Source: Dirofilaria immitis
Taxonomy: Eukaryota > Nematoda > Chromadorea > Rhabditida > Onchocercidae
Reading direction: 5' to 3'
NCBI GenBank assembly: GCA_024305405.1
Contig: JAKNDB010000087.1
Coordinates: 4,280,501 to 4,344,500, forward strand
Length of the DNA: 64,000 nt
Shown piece by piece: positions 23,160-35,317 of this stretch (its first letter is position 1; each line of letters begins with the position of its first letter). Both the position numbers and the translations under genes were made by a program. The notes beneath the pieces were generated by a model that did no database searches, was not told the origin of the DNA, and was given only the letters and a program-made list of their open reading frames with translations.

Positions 23160-26100
23160 TTTAAGTTTTATATGAAAACACTTGTAAAATCGTTTGCATG
23201 AAATGTTTAAGGTCTCGTTTGTACCATCAATATAGGTAATATTTTATTTGAATAAAGTTCATGCATCTCTACGCACTTTCAGTTTTATTCACTTATAGGA
23301 TTCCTGGACTTTGCGTTGATTTAGTTTTGTAAAATTACCCGAACAATTAGAACATTGTATTAGAGAGCATAATAAGAATAAGACGAAGCAAGCTTTCTGA
23401 AGATGATCTGCTAAGTCAATAATTTTTCACAACGTTTTAAAATACTTTCTTTTATGATGTTCGGATTGTGCAAGGTAAATGAGTCACTCTGTGGATAATA
23501 TTCTTGGATTTTTAGAAAAAACTAAAAAATTCCGAAAAGTATTTTCGCGCTACAATCAACTTCATTTGAAAAGTAAGTGCAATTTAGATTTAATTATGGA
23601 ATCCTCATGCAATCGTAATTCCTAGAGCATATCGGTGCAATATTCTTTTCGATTTTTCCAGAAAGTTTGCTATTCTTTTTGAATCTATTGTCGCTATTCA
23701 TGTCTCTGTCTTTATTGTTCATTATGTTCTCGACTATCTTATAAATACTTTACTTTGCTATTTGATCTTTCTTCTCATATATTTGCATCTGTGTGAAGTT
23801 CTCCTGAGTCCTAAAATGCAGCAGGAGGCCTCATTTAGCCGAAAATAAGGTTATGATTGGTGACAACAAATTGCTTCATTAGTTTTGTTGATTCATTTCG
23901 TTAATATATTTGTAATTCTGTGAAATTGCCTTTCTAATATTTTTCAGTGGCATCCTTTTGAAGTAACCTAAAACGTCATAACTTGATGTCGCAAAGTACC
24001 ATGAAATATGTTTATATTTCTTGGCTTCAAATTTATTAATATTTTGTTTACTGTATGTATATTCGTTAATGCTTTAGCCAGCATATTAGCAGAAAGACAT
24101 TTTTAGTGACAGAAATAGATAATCACTTCAATTCTTAATTTTTATTCAAAGAGATTGAATTTGAAAAGAAACTTTAGGACTTTCTTTACCAAGTAGCGTG
24201 GGATTATTACGATTAACTTTCAATAAATTGTAGAATATCGAAATTGTTGGACGAACAATATTACTAAGGTGGAAGCTAATGAAAAAATGAAGTCTTAAAA
24301 GGTAGAGTTATTTCAATGAAAAATATTTGTCATTTAAAGTGAAAGAATAATTTTCTAGTGAAAACAAGTTTTTCGATTGCAGAACATTTCTGCCTATTGC
24401 AAATATCACTCAACAATTAGATGGCTCTTTAAAGATCGGCATTGATCTGGAGATGCATGTATTACTAAATGATTATAGATTCATTAAATACCAATTTCAA
24501 TAGTAAGCTCAGCGAATGCTGCTGAATGTTGAATCAATAGTCGTCTTGTGCTTTACGACTTGAGATCTTGCACAACATACTGGAATGGGAAAACGATGAA
24601 TGGAAAACATTCCATAGACATAATGAAATAAGTTCTTCAGTTTATGAATCAGCAAAAGTCAAGTTGGTGTGTTTAAATAGCTGGTGATAGCTCCTTTATC
24701 TCTCTAGTAGAAGTTTGGCCCTATTTAAGCATTTTATATCTTTCGACTTTACAAATTTGATATCAAATTTATCTGATTAATTTTAATGGCGGCGAGACAA
24801 AACATTACAGCTTTTTGTTCATCACAGTGTTGCTAGAGCTACATTTTACTTCATGTGATTTCTGATTCGTATTCAATCATGTAATGGCTCATATACATAA
24901 TTCATTTCTTTTTCTTTTTAAAACAAATTTAAATTTAAATTTTTGTTGATTTTCAGATTTTTTCCGCTAAATGATTTGATAACTGTAAACACGAAGGAGT
25001 AGTCTGAAAATAATGAAAATTTGAAAAATTAGATTGCAATAGAAATTGGAGTAGTTTAAACTATCACTGTAGAAAATGATTTTGTTCGTGAATGAGCGAT
25101 ATCAGCGAGATCTACAAAATTCATTATCTGCCAATCAAGGTGAAAAAAGATTGAAAGGAAAAAACATAGAAAATGTTATAATTTTTAATTATGCAATTCA
25201 ATTTGCAATTCTCAATTTTGGTTGTGAGATTGTTCAATCAAATTTTTATAGTACTTACAGTGATTTTGGAAAAAAATTTGAGTCTGCTACCGTTTTAACC
25301 TGACTTCCATATTTTACCGAATCCAACTCCAGCAATAAAAAAACACATTCATTAAGGGCATGAATATGGATATCAAAATAATTTCTTTGATTGACCAGCC
25401 ATATTTGCCTGTTCGTTTTAAAAATAGTAGGTAATTTAACGAGCCAATGTCATTTAACCTTTTCTTTATTGATTATTTACGTTTTTCTCAAGAAATCTAC
25501 CTCTATCAACCAAGTTATGATAAGAAGGAAGAGTACATGAATGATTCAAAATATTCGTATGTCTGCTCGATTATGACCAGTGGTTACATTTAAAGAACTA
25601 TTAAGCAAGTTTTGTCTAAAATTAAAAAGTCAATGTGATATAGACGAAAACCTGTATTGATATTTCTAATTGACATTCAATTATTGATCTACGATCTAAT
25701 TGATACTGGTCTATAATCAACAGTACTCCCAATTCATGAATCAAATGTATGTACCTGAACAAGTTTCATTTCTATTTTCTACGTTTTGTGCTGTTTGCTC
25801 AACTGCAAACGAATCAAATTATTTTGAGAAATTGCATAAATCACCAAAAGTTTCTCCATGACTTATATATAGCATTTAGAATTTTTCAAAGAAATAACAT
25901 GATATTGGAAATATTAAATTTTAATGTAGATCTATCGTCGCATCAATCCCATAGAATGGCTGTTAACAACGAAAGCAAACATAGATCAGGAAACTGTAAA
26001 AGACGGATATTGAAGATTTACTTTTTGTTCGTTTGAAAGAGGTTAAAGCTCGATAAATATTTAAAAATCAGATGAAGTCCATGTTTCCTACGCTCTCATT

Positions 26101-26185
26101 TACAGCAATTTAAATTTATTCATAATTAGAATATATATTTAGCCTACCAACTGCACCATTATTCTCTGCTCGGTTTTTTGTTTCT
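23160..26185. other. Gene-poor stretch
   Basis: Three kilobases with only isolated open frames (25076-25303 and 25749-26036 on plus). Neither has clear splice signals, a family motif or non-AT-biased composition. I cannot support a gene. Confidence 0.4.
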
Positions 26186-26189
26186 TCAG

Positions 26190-26464
26190 GTGGTTCGGCA
26201 GTATTTTCTGCTAGACCAATTGCTTCATACGCACTACCCATCTTCTTTTCTCGTTGTTCCCGCTACTTTTCATTAAAAATTTTGAGTTCTTTATTGAATT
26301 AAAAAATTCAATAAATGAAATTTTCTTGTTTGCAGGTTTTAAAAGATTCGAAAATAGAAAACGAGGCAAGCTCATCTGATTCTAAATTATCAAAAGAACG
26401 ACGCTATTTTTCTTTCTTCCTCCGACATTATAAAATTTTGTTACTGTCATTGCATGAATCCTGA
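26190..26464 (+). CDS. Possible terminal exons of an unidentified gene
   Basis: The second block, 26336..26464, follows a strong acceptor (TTCTTGTTTGCAG) and reads 42 residues to a TGA: a Ser/Glu/Lys-rich start (ENEASSSDSKLSKERR), then FSFFLRHYKILLLSLH. Before it, 26190 follows another strong acceptor (TTTTTTGTTTCTTCAG) and is open in two frames. No convincing donor joins them. The opposite strand at 26200-26280 also reads well (REQREKKMGSAYEAIGL), so the coding strand of the first block is uncertain. Unknown function. Confidence 0.25.
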
Positions 26465-26469
26465 ATTTG

Positions 26470-27070
26470 AAGAAATTTTTACTGAAACACAGTGAAAATC
26501 AATATAAAATGAGTTAACTTTCGAATGTATTCCTAAATGCAAATGATAATTAAGGATCAGCTTTTTGAAACCGGAATGAAAATAATATAAAAACAAAAAT
26601 GTATTATACATAAAAATTTACACATTTTATATTCTATTCATTATCAATAAAATTTGCTTATTAATAACATTTTATAAGAAGATCATTAATCATAATGTTA
26701 TGCAGAACTTAGTAATTTAGTTTTTGCGGTCAAAAAGTTGGAGATAAAAAAATAAATGAGCCGTTTGTTTAAATCAATATCATAAAGAGCATCAAACTTT
26801 AATAATTCAGATATTCAGCTGATATCTTGCAAATATCATTACTACATTCGGAATAATATTTTGAAATCGGGATGCGCTTGATCGATTGCTTTTAAGATTT
26901 ATTAAAACTTGATACTACGCTACTTGACAAAAACAATTTTAACATTTTTCTTGACTTTAGTCCTCTCGAAAAAATGTTTATTTAGGCATACTGTTAAAGT
27001 TCAATTAATTAAATATAACATTTTAAGTAGCTAGATTAGGCGTTTAGAATAAAAAACGCCAATTTATAAA
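26470..27070. other. Non-coding stretch
   Basis: AT-rich, with no open frame or element that I can support. Confidence 0.45.
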
Positions 27071-27071
27071 G

Positions 27072-27287
27072 TTAATATAAATAACTAGCTACCAAAGGGG
27101 CTCCTTTTGCTTTTTCTCGTTTGGTAAATTTCTTAATATTTATTGCTAAAGTAGTAGTATCTTGGATCCCAGTGTCAGCTAGATCAATTAAAACCTGATA
27201 ATCTTCACTGAGTGCTATGATGGTATAAGATACTCTAAATGGTTTAAAATTTCTTAATTTCCATAATCTATTATTAAGATGAATTTT
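27072..27287 (-). CDS. Unassigned open stretch of 72 codons without ATG
   Basis: Open from a TGA at 27288-27290 to a TAA at 27072-27074. The translation looks like real protein: FRVSYTIIALSEDYQVLIDL, then ADTGIQDTTTLAINIKKFTK, then a basic tail. Its composition is unlike nearby chance frames. There is no start codon and no clear acceptor, so it is a fragment, either an exon of an unrecognised gene or a decayed insert. The family is not recognised. Confidence 0.3.
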   Translation of the reverse strand, partial: KIHLNNRLWKLRNFKPFRVSYTIIALSEDYQVLIDLADTGIQDTTTLAINIKKFTKREKAKGAPLVASYLY

Positions 27288-27289
27288 TC

Positions 27290-29700
27290 ACTGAATGGTT
27301 TGAAGAAATTAATCATTCGTGCTTGATTTTGATAAATTCTTATTCACAAGAATTTTTATAATATAGAGAAATTACAACATGATTAGCAATATATCTCATA
27401 TCACTTGAAGAAGTCAATTGATTTCAATTTTAATTAATCATAAAAAAGTGTTTTCAAATATGTTTATGTATGTTTTCAAACATTGATAAATTAATATATA
27501 AATAAAATAGATGATATAATGATGCACTTATATAGGTAATATATGTCAATCTTTCTCAAAAGAGATGGTCAGCACTTGTAAAATTTCGGCAATCAGTTTG
27601 GTCACTTTATCACTATCCATATTTTAGATTTTTAGTAGTAAACAATATCACTTCTAGCTTTGAAGAGCAGCAAAGATTAAAATCATGCAATTGTAGGAGC
27701 TGTCAAAAATTTTTATTCAATAGTTGCACACTGGAATGACTTTCGACAGCAAAACTTATGTTGTTTTGTATAAGATAACTGTAAATTTATAACATCAAAA
27801 AATATGCAATTTAGCTGAGATCATCTGCAAGGCTCTACAGATAAACAGAAAATTTTTATGCTTCCATCAATTTGAATATTTTATATGTGGTGACAGGAGA
27901 AATTGTCTTTGGAAACAAAATACACGAATTAATTCCAAAAGAATAAATTGAATGGCAAGTATCAAGAAATATATTCCCATATTTCATAATCCAGGAAGAA
28001 GTATGTCAAATCCTGAAGGAAGAAGCCCAAAAGATACATTAATATGTGATCGATGATGCCGAATCGGAAAATCGGAGAAGTATAAGAACGGATTTCAATT
28101 TGATATTTGCATATTCGTACCTTAGTATTATAGATTCTGTCCTGACGGTTCAGAAATTCAAAAGGCGATATTAAACATTGCGAAGATATTGATTTTTTCC
28201 CTTTAATAAATTATTTTAAGACAAACTTGTGCAACAGACACTTGGCTCATATGTTCAATTTAACTGCTGTTACTCCTGGATATTTGCCATTTCTTATCAT
28301 TTAATTAAACTATTTCATTAGGCTTGGATTGTTTCACCTTTAATCACATTCCATAATTAAGCAGTTACTATGTCAGTTGTTTTTCGTTCATATCTCATTT
28401 AATATTTCATCATCTTATCTTAGTAACTATTATTCGAACTTTTGATTTAATCTGAATAATTTTATAAATTCTAAAATGTCGCATAAATTTGATTTTAACA
28501 TTTGATAACTTCCATTTGTTCGATCTCTTTTATACAGAAATTATTTTAGATACAACATTACTGATTTCATTGAAAGTCCAACACATCATTTCTCTTCGAT
28601 TTCTTTCATTGATACTGTGACTCCTAAAATCCTAAATTATCAATATCATTATACTAGTACTTTGTGATTATTCACCCTATACAGATCTATTACCATTTTT
28701 TTATAATGTTGAATGACTGTTCTAAATAACTTTACACAGGAACTAACCTTGAAAAATGGATTAAAATATAAAGAAAAATAACTGAAATGTGTTAATTTTT
28801 AATTAAATTTTAATTAAGATTAAAGAAGATCAGCTAAAAATTAATTCTGTGGAAGTGAGATAAATTTTAAAATGATAAAAATAGAATGAGGAATGAAGTG
28901 AAATCATTAAGGAAGTTTACTAATTTGGATAAATAAATTGTGGTGACAAGGAATTCTCGCATTAGCTAAACATATCAACATTATAGTGTATCAATAAGAT
29001 GAACATTGAATGGGACTGCGTAATAATCACTAATTATATCCCTTAATTAATAGACGGAAATTCTCTATAATAAAATAAAAATTTGAACTCACCGAAAAAA
29101 TATGAGTGTCTGTTGAGATAGCAATTATAAATAAATTTCATGAATAATTTATTGAATTTTTACTAGAAAAACGCGAAATTTCAAGCAAAAAAAAATCTTC
29201 AATGAAAATGATATTCTCAGCTCTAATTTTGCAGTTAAATGTTTTATCGCAAAATTCGAAAAATTTTTTGTTAAGCAAAAGTAATGCAATAGTATCCATT
29301 TATTGAAAATGATGAAAGGATTTATCGGCAGAATTTTCACCAAATTTTCCAAATTTTCGTTAGTTTTTGATTGGAAAACTTTGAAAAGAGAAAGAGAGAG
29401 AGAAAGAGAAATAAGGGGTGCATCGCATAATATCCAAAGAAATGAAATTGTACTGCATCCATGGAAACCATCTTGATACTTTGGCAGCGATCGAGGAAAT
29501 CATATTTGAAGAAGCGAAAATTTGCATTGTTTTAGAATGATATTGCCATTTCTCTTCCAAAAACGAAATGTATATTAAACTGAAAACAAACCAAGATGAG
29601 AGGGAGGAGAAGAAAAATATGGGTTAACTTCTTGCGGCGACCTTACCTTCTTCATCCAATATTCAACCTCGCCGAAACAGTTCCATGGTCAGCATCGGAT
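27290..29700. other. Gene-poor stretch with GA-rich tract
   Basis: No gene is supported. A GA-rich tract (GAGAAAGAGAGAGAGAAAGAG) lies at about 29388-29410, roughly 380 bp upstream of the cuticlin start. A short open stretch at 27950-28065 looks like a decayed coding fragment but cannot be placed. Confidence 0.4.
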
Positions 29701-29712
29701 CGGCACGAAATT

Positions 29713-29722
29713 CTATATATAA
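29713..29722 (+). promoter_or_regulatory. TATA box of the cuticlin gene
   Basis: CTATATATAAGAGG lies about 70 bp upstream of the cuticlin ATG at 29788, at the distance expected for a short 5' UTR. Highly expressed cuticle genes of nematodes often carry such a box. Confidence 0.55.
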
Positions 29723-29787
29723 GAGGAGCTATCCACAAGAAACATTGTGAAGCAGCAGCAGTATCGCTCCGAAATTACTTAGTTTTA

Positions 29788-32700
29788 ATGGCAAAAGTGA
29801 TATCTTCGAGTTGCTTATTTGCACTGTTGCTGATATTATTATTTGTTAATCAGATCGGTGCTATTCCAATCGACAATGCTATTGAGGGTGAGCCTGAAAT
29901 CGAATGTGGTCCAACATCAATTACCGTTAATTTCAATACAAGGAATCCATTTGACGGTTTATGTTTAAACTATAAAATTTACTTTAATTCTGAATTGCAA
30001 TGACAATTGTTGAAAATGGTAGTATAGGTACAATTATTTTGTCACCTCTTTTTTCTCCTGTTGCAACAAATTTAAGATTCTAAATGTAAGTGAATTAAAA
30101 TATCTGAATTTGGTTGATTTGGTTAAATTGATGCAATTGAGTTCCAAAACTTCGCTTAAAGAAAAGCTTAGCTCTTATTTATTGAGCTAAATATTATTTA
30201 TTAACTTTAAGAATTGGTCAAAATGTTTTCGATTGATTCAATAAAAATTGAATAGAAATAATAATGCAATTAATCGACTCACTTTTTATTAAAGAAATTA
30301 ATGAATAAAATAGTAAACATCTATCAATTTTTTTATTCCTTCTGGATTTAATTAGACATCAATCGAATACTTTTACCTGGTCTAGGAGATATATGAATAA
30401 TAAGTAAAAACGACATTTACACTATGGATTGTTATCGCATTTTTTTAATTCTTACTTTTATGTGAGTTCGACAATATTTCCTTATAGGACGGAATTTTAA
30501 CTGTGAATCATTTGAAGATGGATACCAATTAACGAGAGACGACGAATAGAGATACGAAGATATAACTTATATGAAATTTATATTATCTGTCTTCTTTTGC
30601 TTATTTCATTCTCATAACGTACAGATATGTAAATTGATTTAAAATTTCTTTTCTTATTCATAAGCATTATTTAAAATTTTTCTCAATCATTGTATACATT
30701 GATAACAATTAAACTTTGTTATTTAGGACACATTTATGTAAAGGGCCTGTATGACCAACAAGAATGCCGATCAGATGAAATTGGTCGTCAAGTAGCAGGA
30801 ATTGAACTTCCGTTCGACACGTGTAACGTAGCACGTACAAGATCATTGAATCCACGTGGTGTCTTTGTCACAACTACGATTGTCATCTCATTTCATCCAT
30901 TGTTCATCACCAAAGTTGATCGTGCATATCGAATAGAATGTTTTTATATGGAAGCTGATAAAACAGTGAGCACGCAAATTGAAGTATCTGAAATTACGAC
31001 AGGTTTCTACACTCAAGTGGTTCCAATGCCAATTTGTAAATATGAGGTTGTTCATCTATCCGTTCATTTTCAATCAGCATAAGCATAAAAGGATTAAATC
31101 AGAAAAGGAGAGGGAATACATGAAGAGCAGATCTATTCTCATCTTTAACTAATCGTTAAATTTAAGCATATATGAATTATTTATAATGATATCCTTTCGA
31201 GCCATTGAATTGCAGCTTTTGGATGGTGGTCCAACTGGACAACCGATTCAATTTGCAATAGTTGGTCAACCAATATATCACAAGTGGACTTGTGAATCAG
31301 AAATTGTGGATACATTTTGTGCACTGGTACATTCATGTTTCGTTGATGATGGTAGCGGTGATACGGTGCAAATCGTAAACGATGAAGGTTGTGCTTTAGA
31401 TAAATACCTGTTGAACAACTTAGAATATCCTACCGATTTAATGGCTGGACAAGAAGCCCACGTATACAAGTATGCCGATCGATCACAGCTTTTCTATCAG
31501 TGTCAAATAACAATCACAATCAAAGAGCCGAATGGTGCTTGCGAACGACCGATATGTTCCGAACCAGAAGGATTCGGTGCAATTCAACATGATTTCAGAA
31601 CAAATCGTGCAGCAGAGATTAAATCAGAAATCACGTCTGCATCACGATTGAGGTTATTGAAAAAGAGAGCTGCTGATTATGATACTACAGTGGATGTCAG
31701 AACTGATATCAATGCACTGGATATCATTGATGAGGTATATTAATGTTTTTAATCGTTTTTTTAATCTCAAAATTTAATTTGAGGAAAATGAAGAATTGTT
31801 TCCATAGAAATAGAAATAATAGGCCAAAATAATTTGTTCCATCTCTAGTAGCTACCAAATATTCCAACTGCCTTCAGAGCATTATTTCGTGATGCTAAAA
31901 AAAAAGATATATCATAATTACAAACTGCATTTAAATACTGTCACGCAGTACTCGAAATTTTTAATGGAAATTTCCGAGGCCATTAATCTTTTCTATGTCT
32001 ACAAACAATATAAAATAATTCCCGATTACATTTAAATAATGAGCAGCAAATATTCTTCATTCCTTTGATTAGTTTTTATTCAACTAACTTCAGTTAATTT
32101 TTTTACGTACAAGTTTATTACCAAAAATTTAAAGTTATCTTGAGAAAAGTGGCAGGTAATCATGAAATTTTAGCAAATTATTTTCTTTTTTAACATTACA
32201 AAACCCTAAAAGAAATGAAATTCCTTGTTATCTGAATCTCTCGAAAGTTATGGCATTTCATGCAGAGTTTCGAGTGATTGCTGTTCTTCATAGAAAAAAA
32301 ATATATTTTATTTCAACTTAAACGTTATGTAGAAACGAGGCAGAATCTCCACTGTTTCTTTTAATGATTCAATTACATGGAAAGTGTTTTTTTCAACGAG
32401 CATTGTTCTTGTAAATGTAAACTGTTCAAGAGCAAAATTTTAGACTTGATTAAAATTACTATATTACAAGAAAAAAGTAAAACTTAGTTCACGAGAATTC
32501 ACGTCCCATTGCAATAAAAACAAACTTCACTGTTAAATCTGAATTACTTCAATGTTTCTTTTTGTAATGCTAAGCTTTCAGAGTCTTGGCACCCTAATAT
32601 GTAAGTGTAATAGAATGCATAAATGAATTTCATTTAGTGTTTTTCGAACCTAATTTTGAAAAAATTTTTAGAATGCAACATTATCAAAAGATTTGAGACA

Positions 32701-32815
32701 TTGGGAGCAATTGCGGTGTGAACACCCCGTGATTCTAGCACCACTGATTGGCGATCGTAATGTTACATGCATGTCACCATTAACATTCTCCTATTTATTG
32801 CAACTACTGCATTAA
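29788..32815 (+). CDS. Cuticlin, ZP-domain protein
   Basis: A structural protein of the nematode cuticle, secreted by the hypodermis. Exons: 29788..29956, 30727..31046, 31216..31734, 32672..32815, phase-consistent, about 383 residues. A signal peptide (residues 1-25, core LFALLLILLFVNQIGA) is followed by the ZP domain. Typical features are IECGPTSITVNFNTRNPF, GHIYVKGLYDQQEC, the CNVARTRSLNPRG block, YRIECFYME, MPICKYE, LLDGGPTGQPIQFAIVGQPI-YHKW and paired cysteines in the C-terminal half. LLKKR at about residues 310-314 is a furin-like cleavage site after the ZP domain. The tail after it ends in a weakly hydrophobic segment (LTFSYLLQLLH), not a clear transmembrane anchor. The cuticlin family is certain; which cuticlin is not. 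Confidence 0.92.
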
Positions 32816-32819
32816 TAAT

Positions 32820-35310
32820 GACTTCATTCATCGTTTGTGCTTCCTACTCGCAAAAATTTTGGATAAAAATTATGCACGAAATGTTGCAAAACTGATATGT
32901 AGCGTCTGTAACCTTTTAAGGTAAGCTAATAATATGTTCGAAGATGCTCATACGATTCTTTCACCTATTATTTGAAACATTTATCTGTTCTCTTTTCAAT
33001 GGTTTATTTAAAATACAAATAACTTCCGTTAATTGTTGTGTATTTATCTAAAAATTGTGCAATATATCATAGATGTCTTTCGTGATATTCCATTCATTCT
33101 CGTCTTTCATTTTTATGTTTTATTTATCATTCCATTATTAAGGTAATAATGAATAATGTGGAACTTATACATTTTAAAAATATCAAATAGTATTTTAATG
33201 TAGAATTTATTAAATAACAGATGTAGTCACATTGGCTTTATTTTCTTATTTTTTCAAACAGTTTAGAATGAAGATTTCCAAACTGGAAATTTAAATATTT
33301 TCAAATTTCTATTCAGGAAAAATTTATTTAATTAATTGCGATTATTAGAAGTATATACTTCGATAATAAAAAAGATTAATGGATTTGAAAGAATATTTTG
33401 ATAACTCAGTAGTGGTTAACCAAGATAGAGCTATATATCAAGCAAAGATGACGAACGCAAGAAATTGATAAGCAAATGAAATCATGCTGATCATCTAATA
33501 GTTTTGATAAAACAATAAACAAACCGAAATAAACTTAGAATTGATTGCCCATTATTGATGTTTCAATCGTTTCATTGTTTTGAAATGAAATTTGAATCAT
33601 ATCGCATAAATATTACTAAATAGTTTTTTTTGCGTAGAAGACATTAAATTCATTTTGAACTCTCGTTACTCTTTTCTTCCGTTCCTTTCTTTCTCTTCCC
33701 TGATTATGCTCTATCAGTAAGAACATTACAATCACCATAAATGACGAAAACATATATCAGTGAAAATAACATTTTAAAATTTTCATTTTCAATTCATCAC
33801 CTTCTCAAAATAAACTGGTTTTATAAATTCTTATCGGAGAAAGTATGAATTGATGATTGGTAGATGGTACTGACGAGTTATTATTATCAACAGATATCCT
33901 ATAAATTGATCCACCATAATATAAATTTAAATTCTCACAGACGGATTGATCGGAAACACTTCATCGAAATTATTTGCTAATGATAATCTTGATTTTACTA
34001 ATTTAAAAAGTAATTTTAGATCAGTTTTAACTAAGGAACGGAAAAAAGAAATCATGAACAGAAGACAATAAATGGAAATAATTGCGTAAAGGAAATGAAG
34101 TAGATGGAAATCAATGTAATCTTATTAGATTGTTTCTAAAAAATTTCAAGTCTGAATTTTTTCGAAAAATTATAATTTTGTGCATAACGAGACAATAAAA
34201 TAGTAAGCCATGCTCCCTGTTTGGATACAATACCTTCGATTTTCTGTTAATTAATCATTTATTTAAATTCAATTTAAAAACCTACTGATCTTAAACTTAA
34301 TTTTTCTCAATTCTTAAAGAAATGCAATTTCTTTTTGGTTTTTAACAAAAACTTTATTGGCTTAGTAATTACTTTCGTATTAGATTGCCTGAGTTTACAT
34401 TTCTGTAGATTATTTAAAAGAACGTTTTTTATCATTTAATGCATTAAATATTTACTTAATATTAATAGAATATTCGTAGAAATGTTTTTAATTTTATCAC
34501 TATCCTACATGCCTCTTCTAATATGTATCAGAAGAACAATGATAAACTCTATAAGTATAAATATTTTTTCCAACTTCTTAGTATTTTTCTAGTCGCAAAA
34601 TAATAATATGTACAAAGATTGCAAAGAAAGTTTTAAAGACAACTATACTGTGTGACTTAAAAATTCACATTCAAAATAAACAACTTTCCAAAGTACTTTA
34701 AATAAACAATGCTTTTCACTAATTTTTATGTTGGAGTTTTTCTGTTTTCTAAATTCAAAATCACTGATCCACAAAATAGTTGGAACTTTAAACATATATC
34801 GATCTGTTTTTATATGCAATAAGAAGATTTTGCTGAAGTTTTATATTACTTCATCATTAATAAAATAATTATTTCAAATGAACAAGCCTAAGAAATTGGA
34901 AATTTTTATTTTCCAGATTGACTTTTATTAAAATTTTTATTCTTTAAGGACTCTATTTCAACTTAAACTACACACTAGCAAAATTTTCTTCAAGGAAATT
35001 TATTATCCACAATGAAATATTGAGCACGACCATTTTACAACAAAAAAATTTAGCTGATAAATGAAAACAATTTTGAAGGAGAACTCAGAAAATTCATAGA
35101 AAATAATACTTTCAACAGTAAAAATCATTCTTTCTATCTTGCAAATGACAATAAAATATACAACAAATCGTTATGGATTACACAATATATACAAATGGGA
35201 GGATAGAAAATGACGAAAGAAGGCATAATTGATAAGGTAGAATAAAACCTGAATTTGGTTCTTATCGAGATTTCAACGAAGTATTTGCAGATATTTGCGA
35301 TACTGTATAC
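32820..35310. other. Intergenic, no gene seen
   Basis: AT-rich spacer between the convergent cuticlin (+) and EF-hand (-) genes. No coding or RNA feature is supported. Confidence 0.5.
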
Positions 35311-35317
35311 TTAACGT

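Noticed and set aside
29596..29787. In-frame extension upstream of the cuticlin start
   Set aside because: It would hide the signal peptide behind 64 residues and cover the TATA box; the ATG at 29788 gives a proper secretory start.
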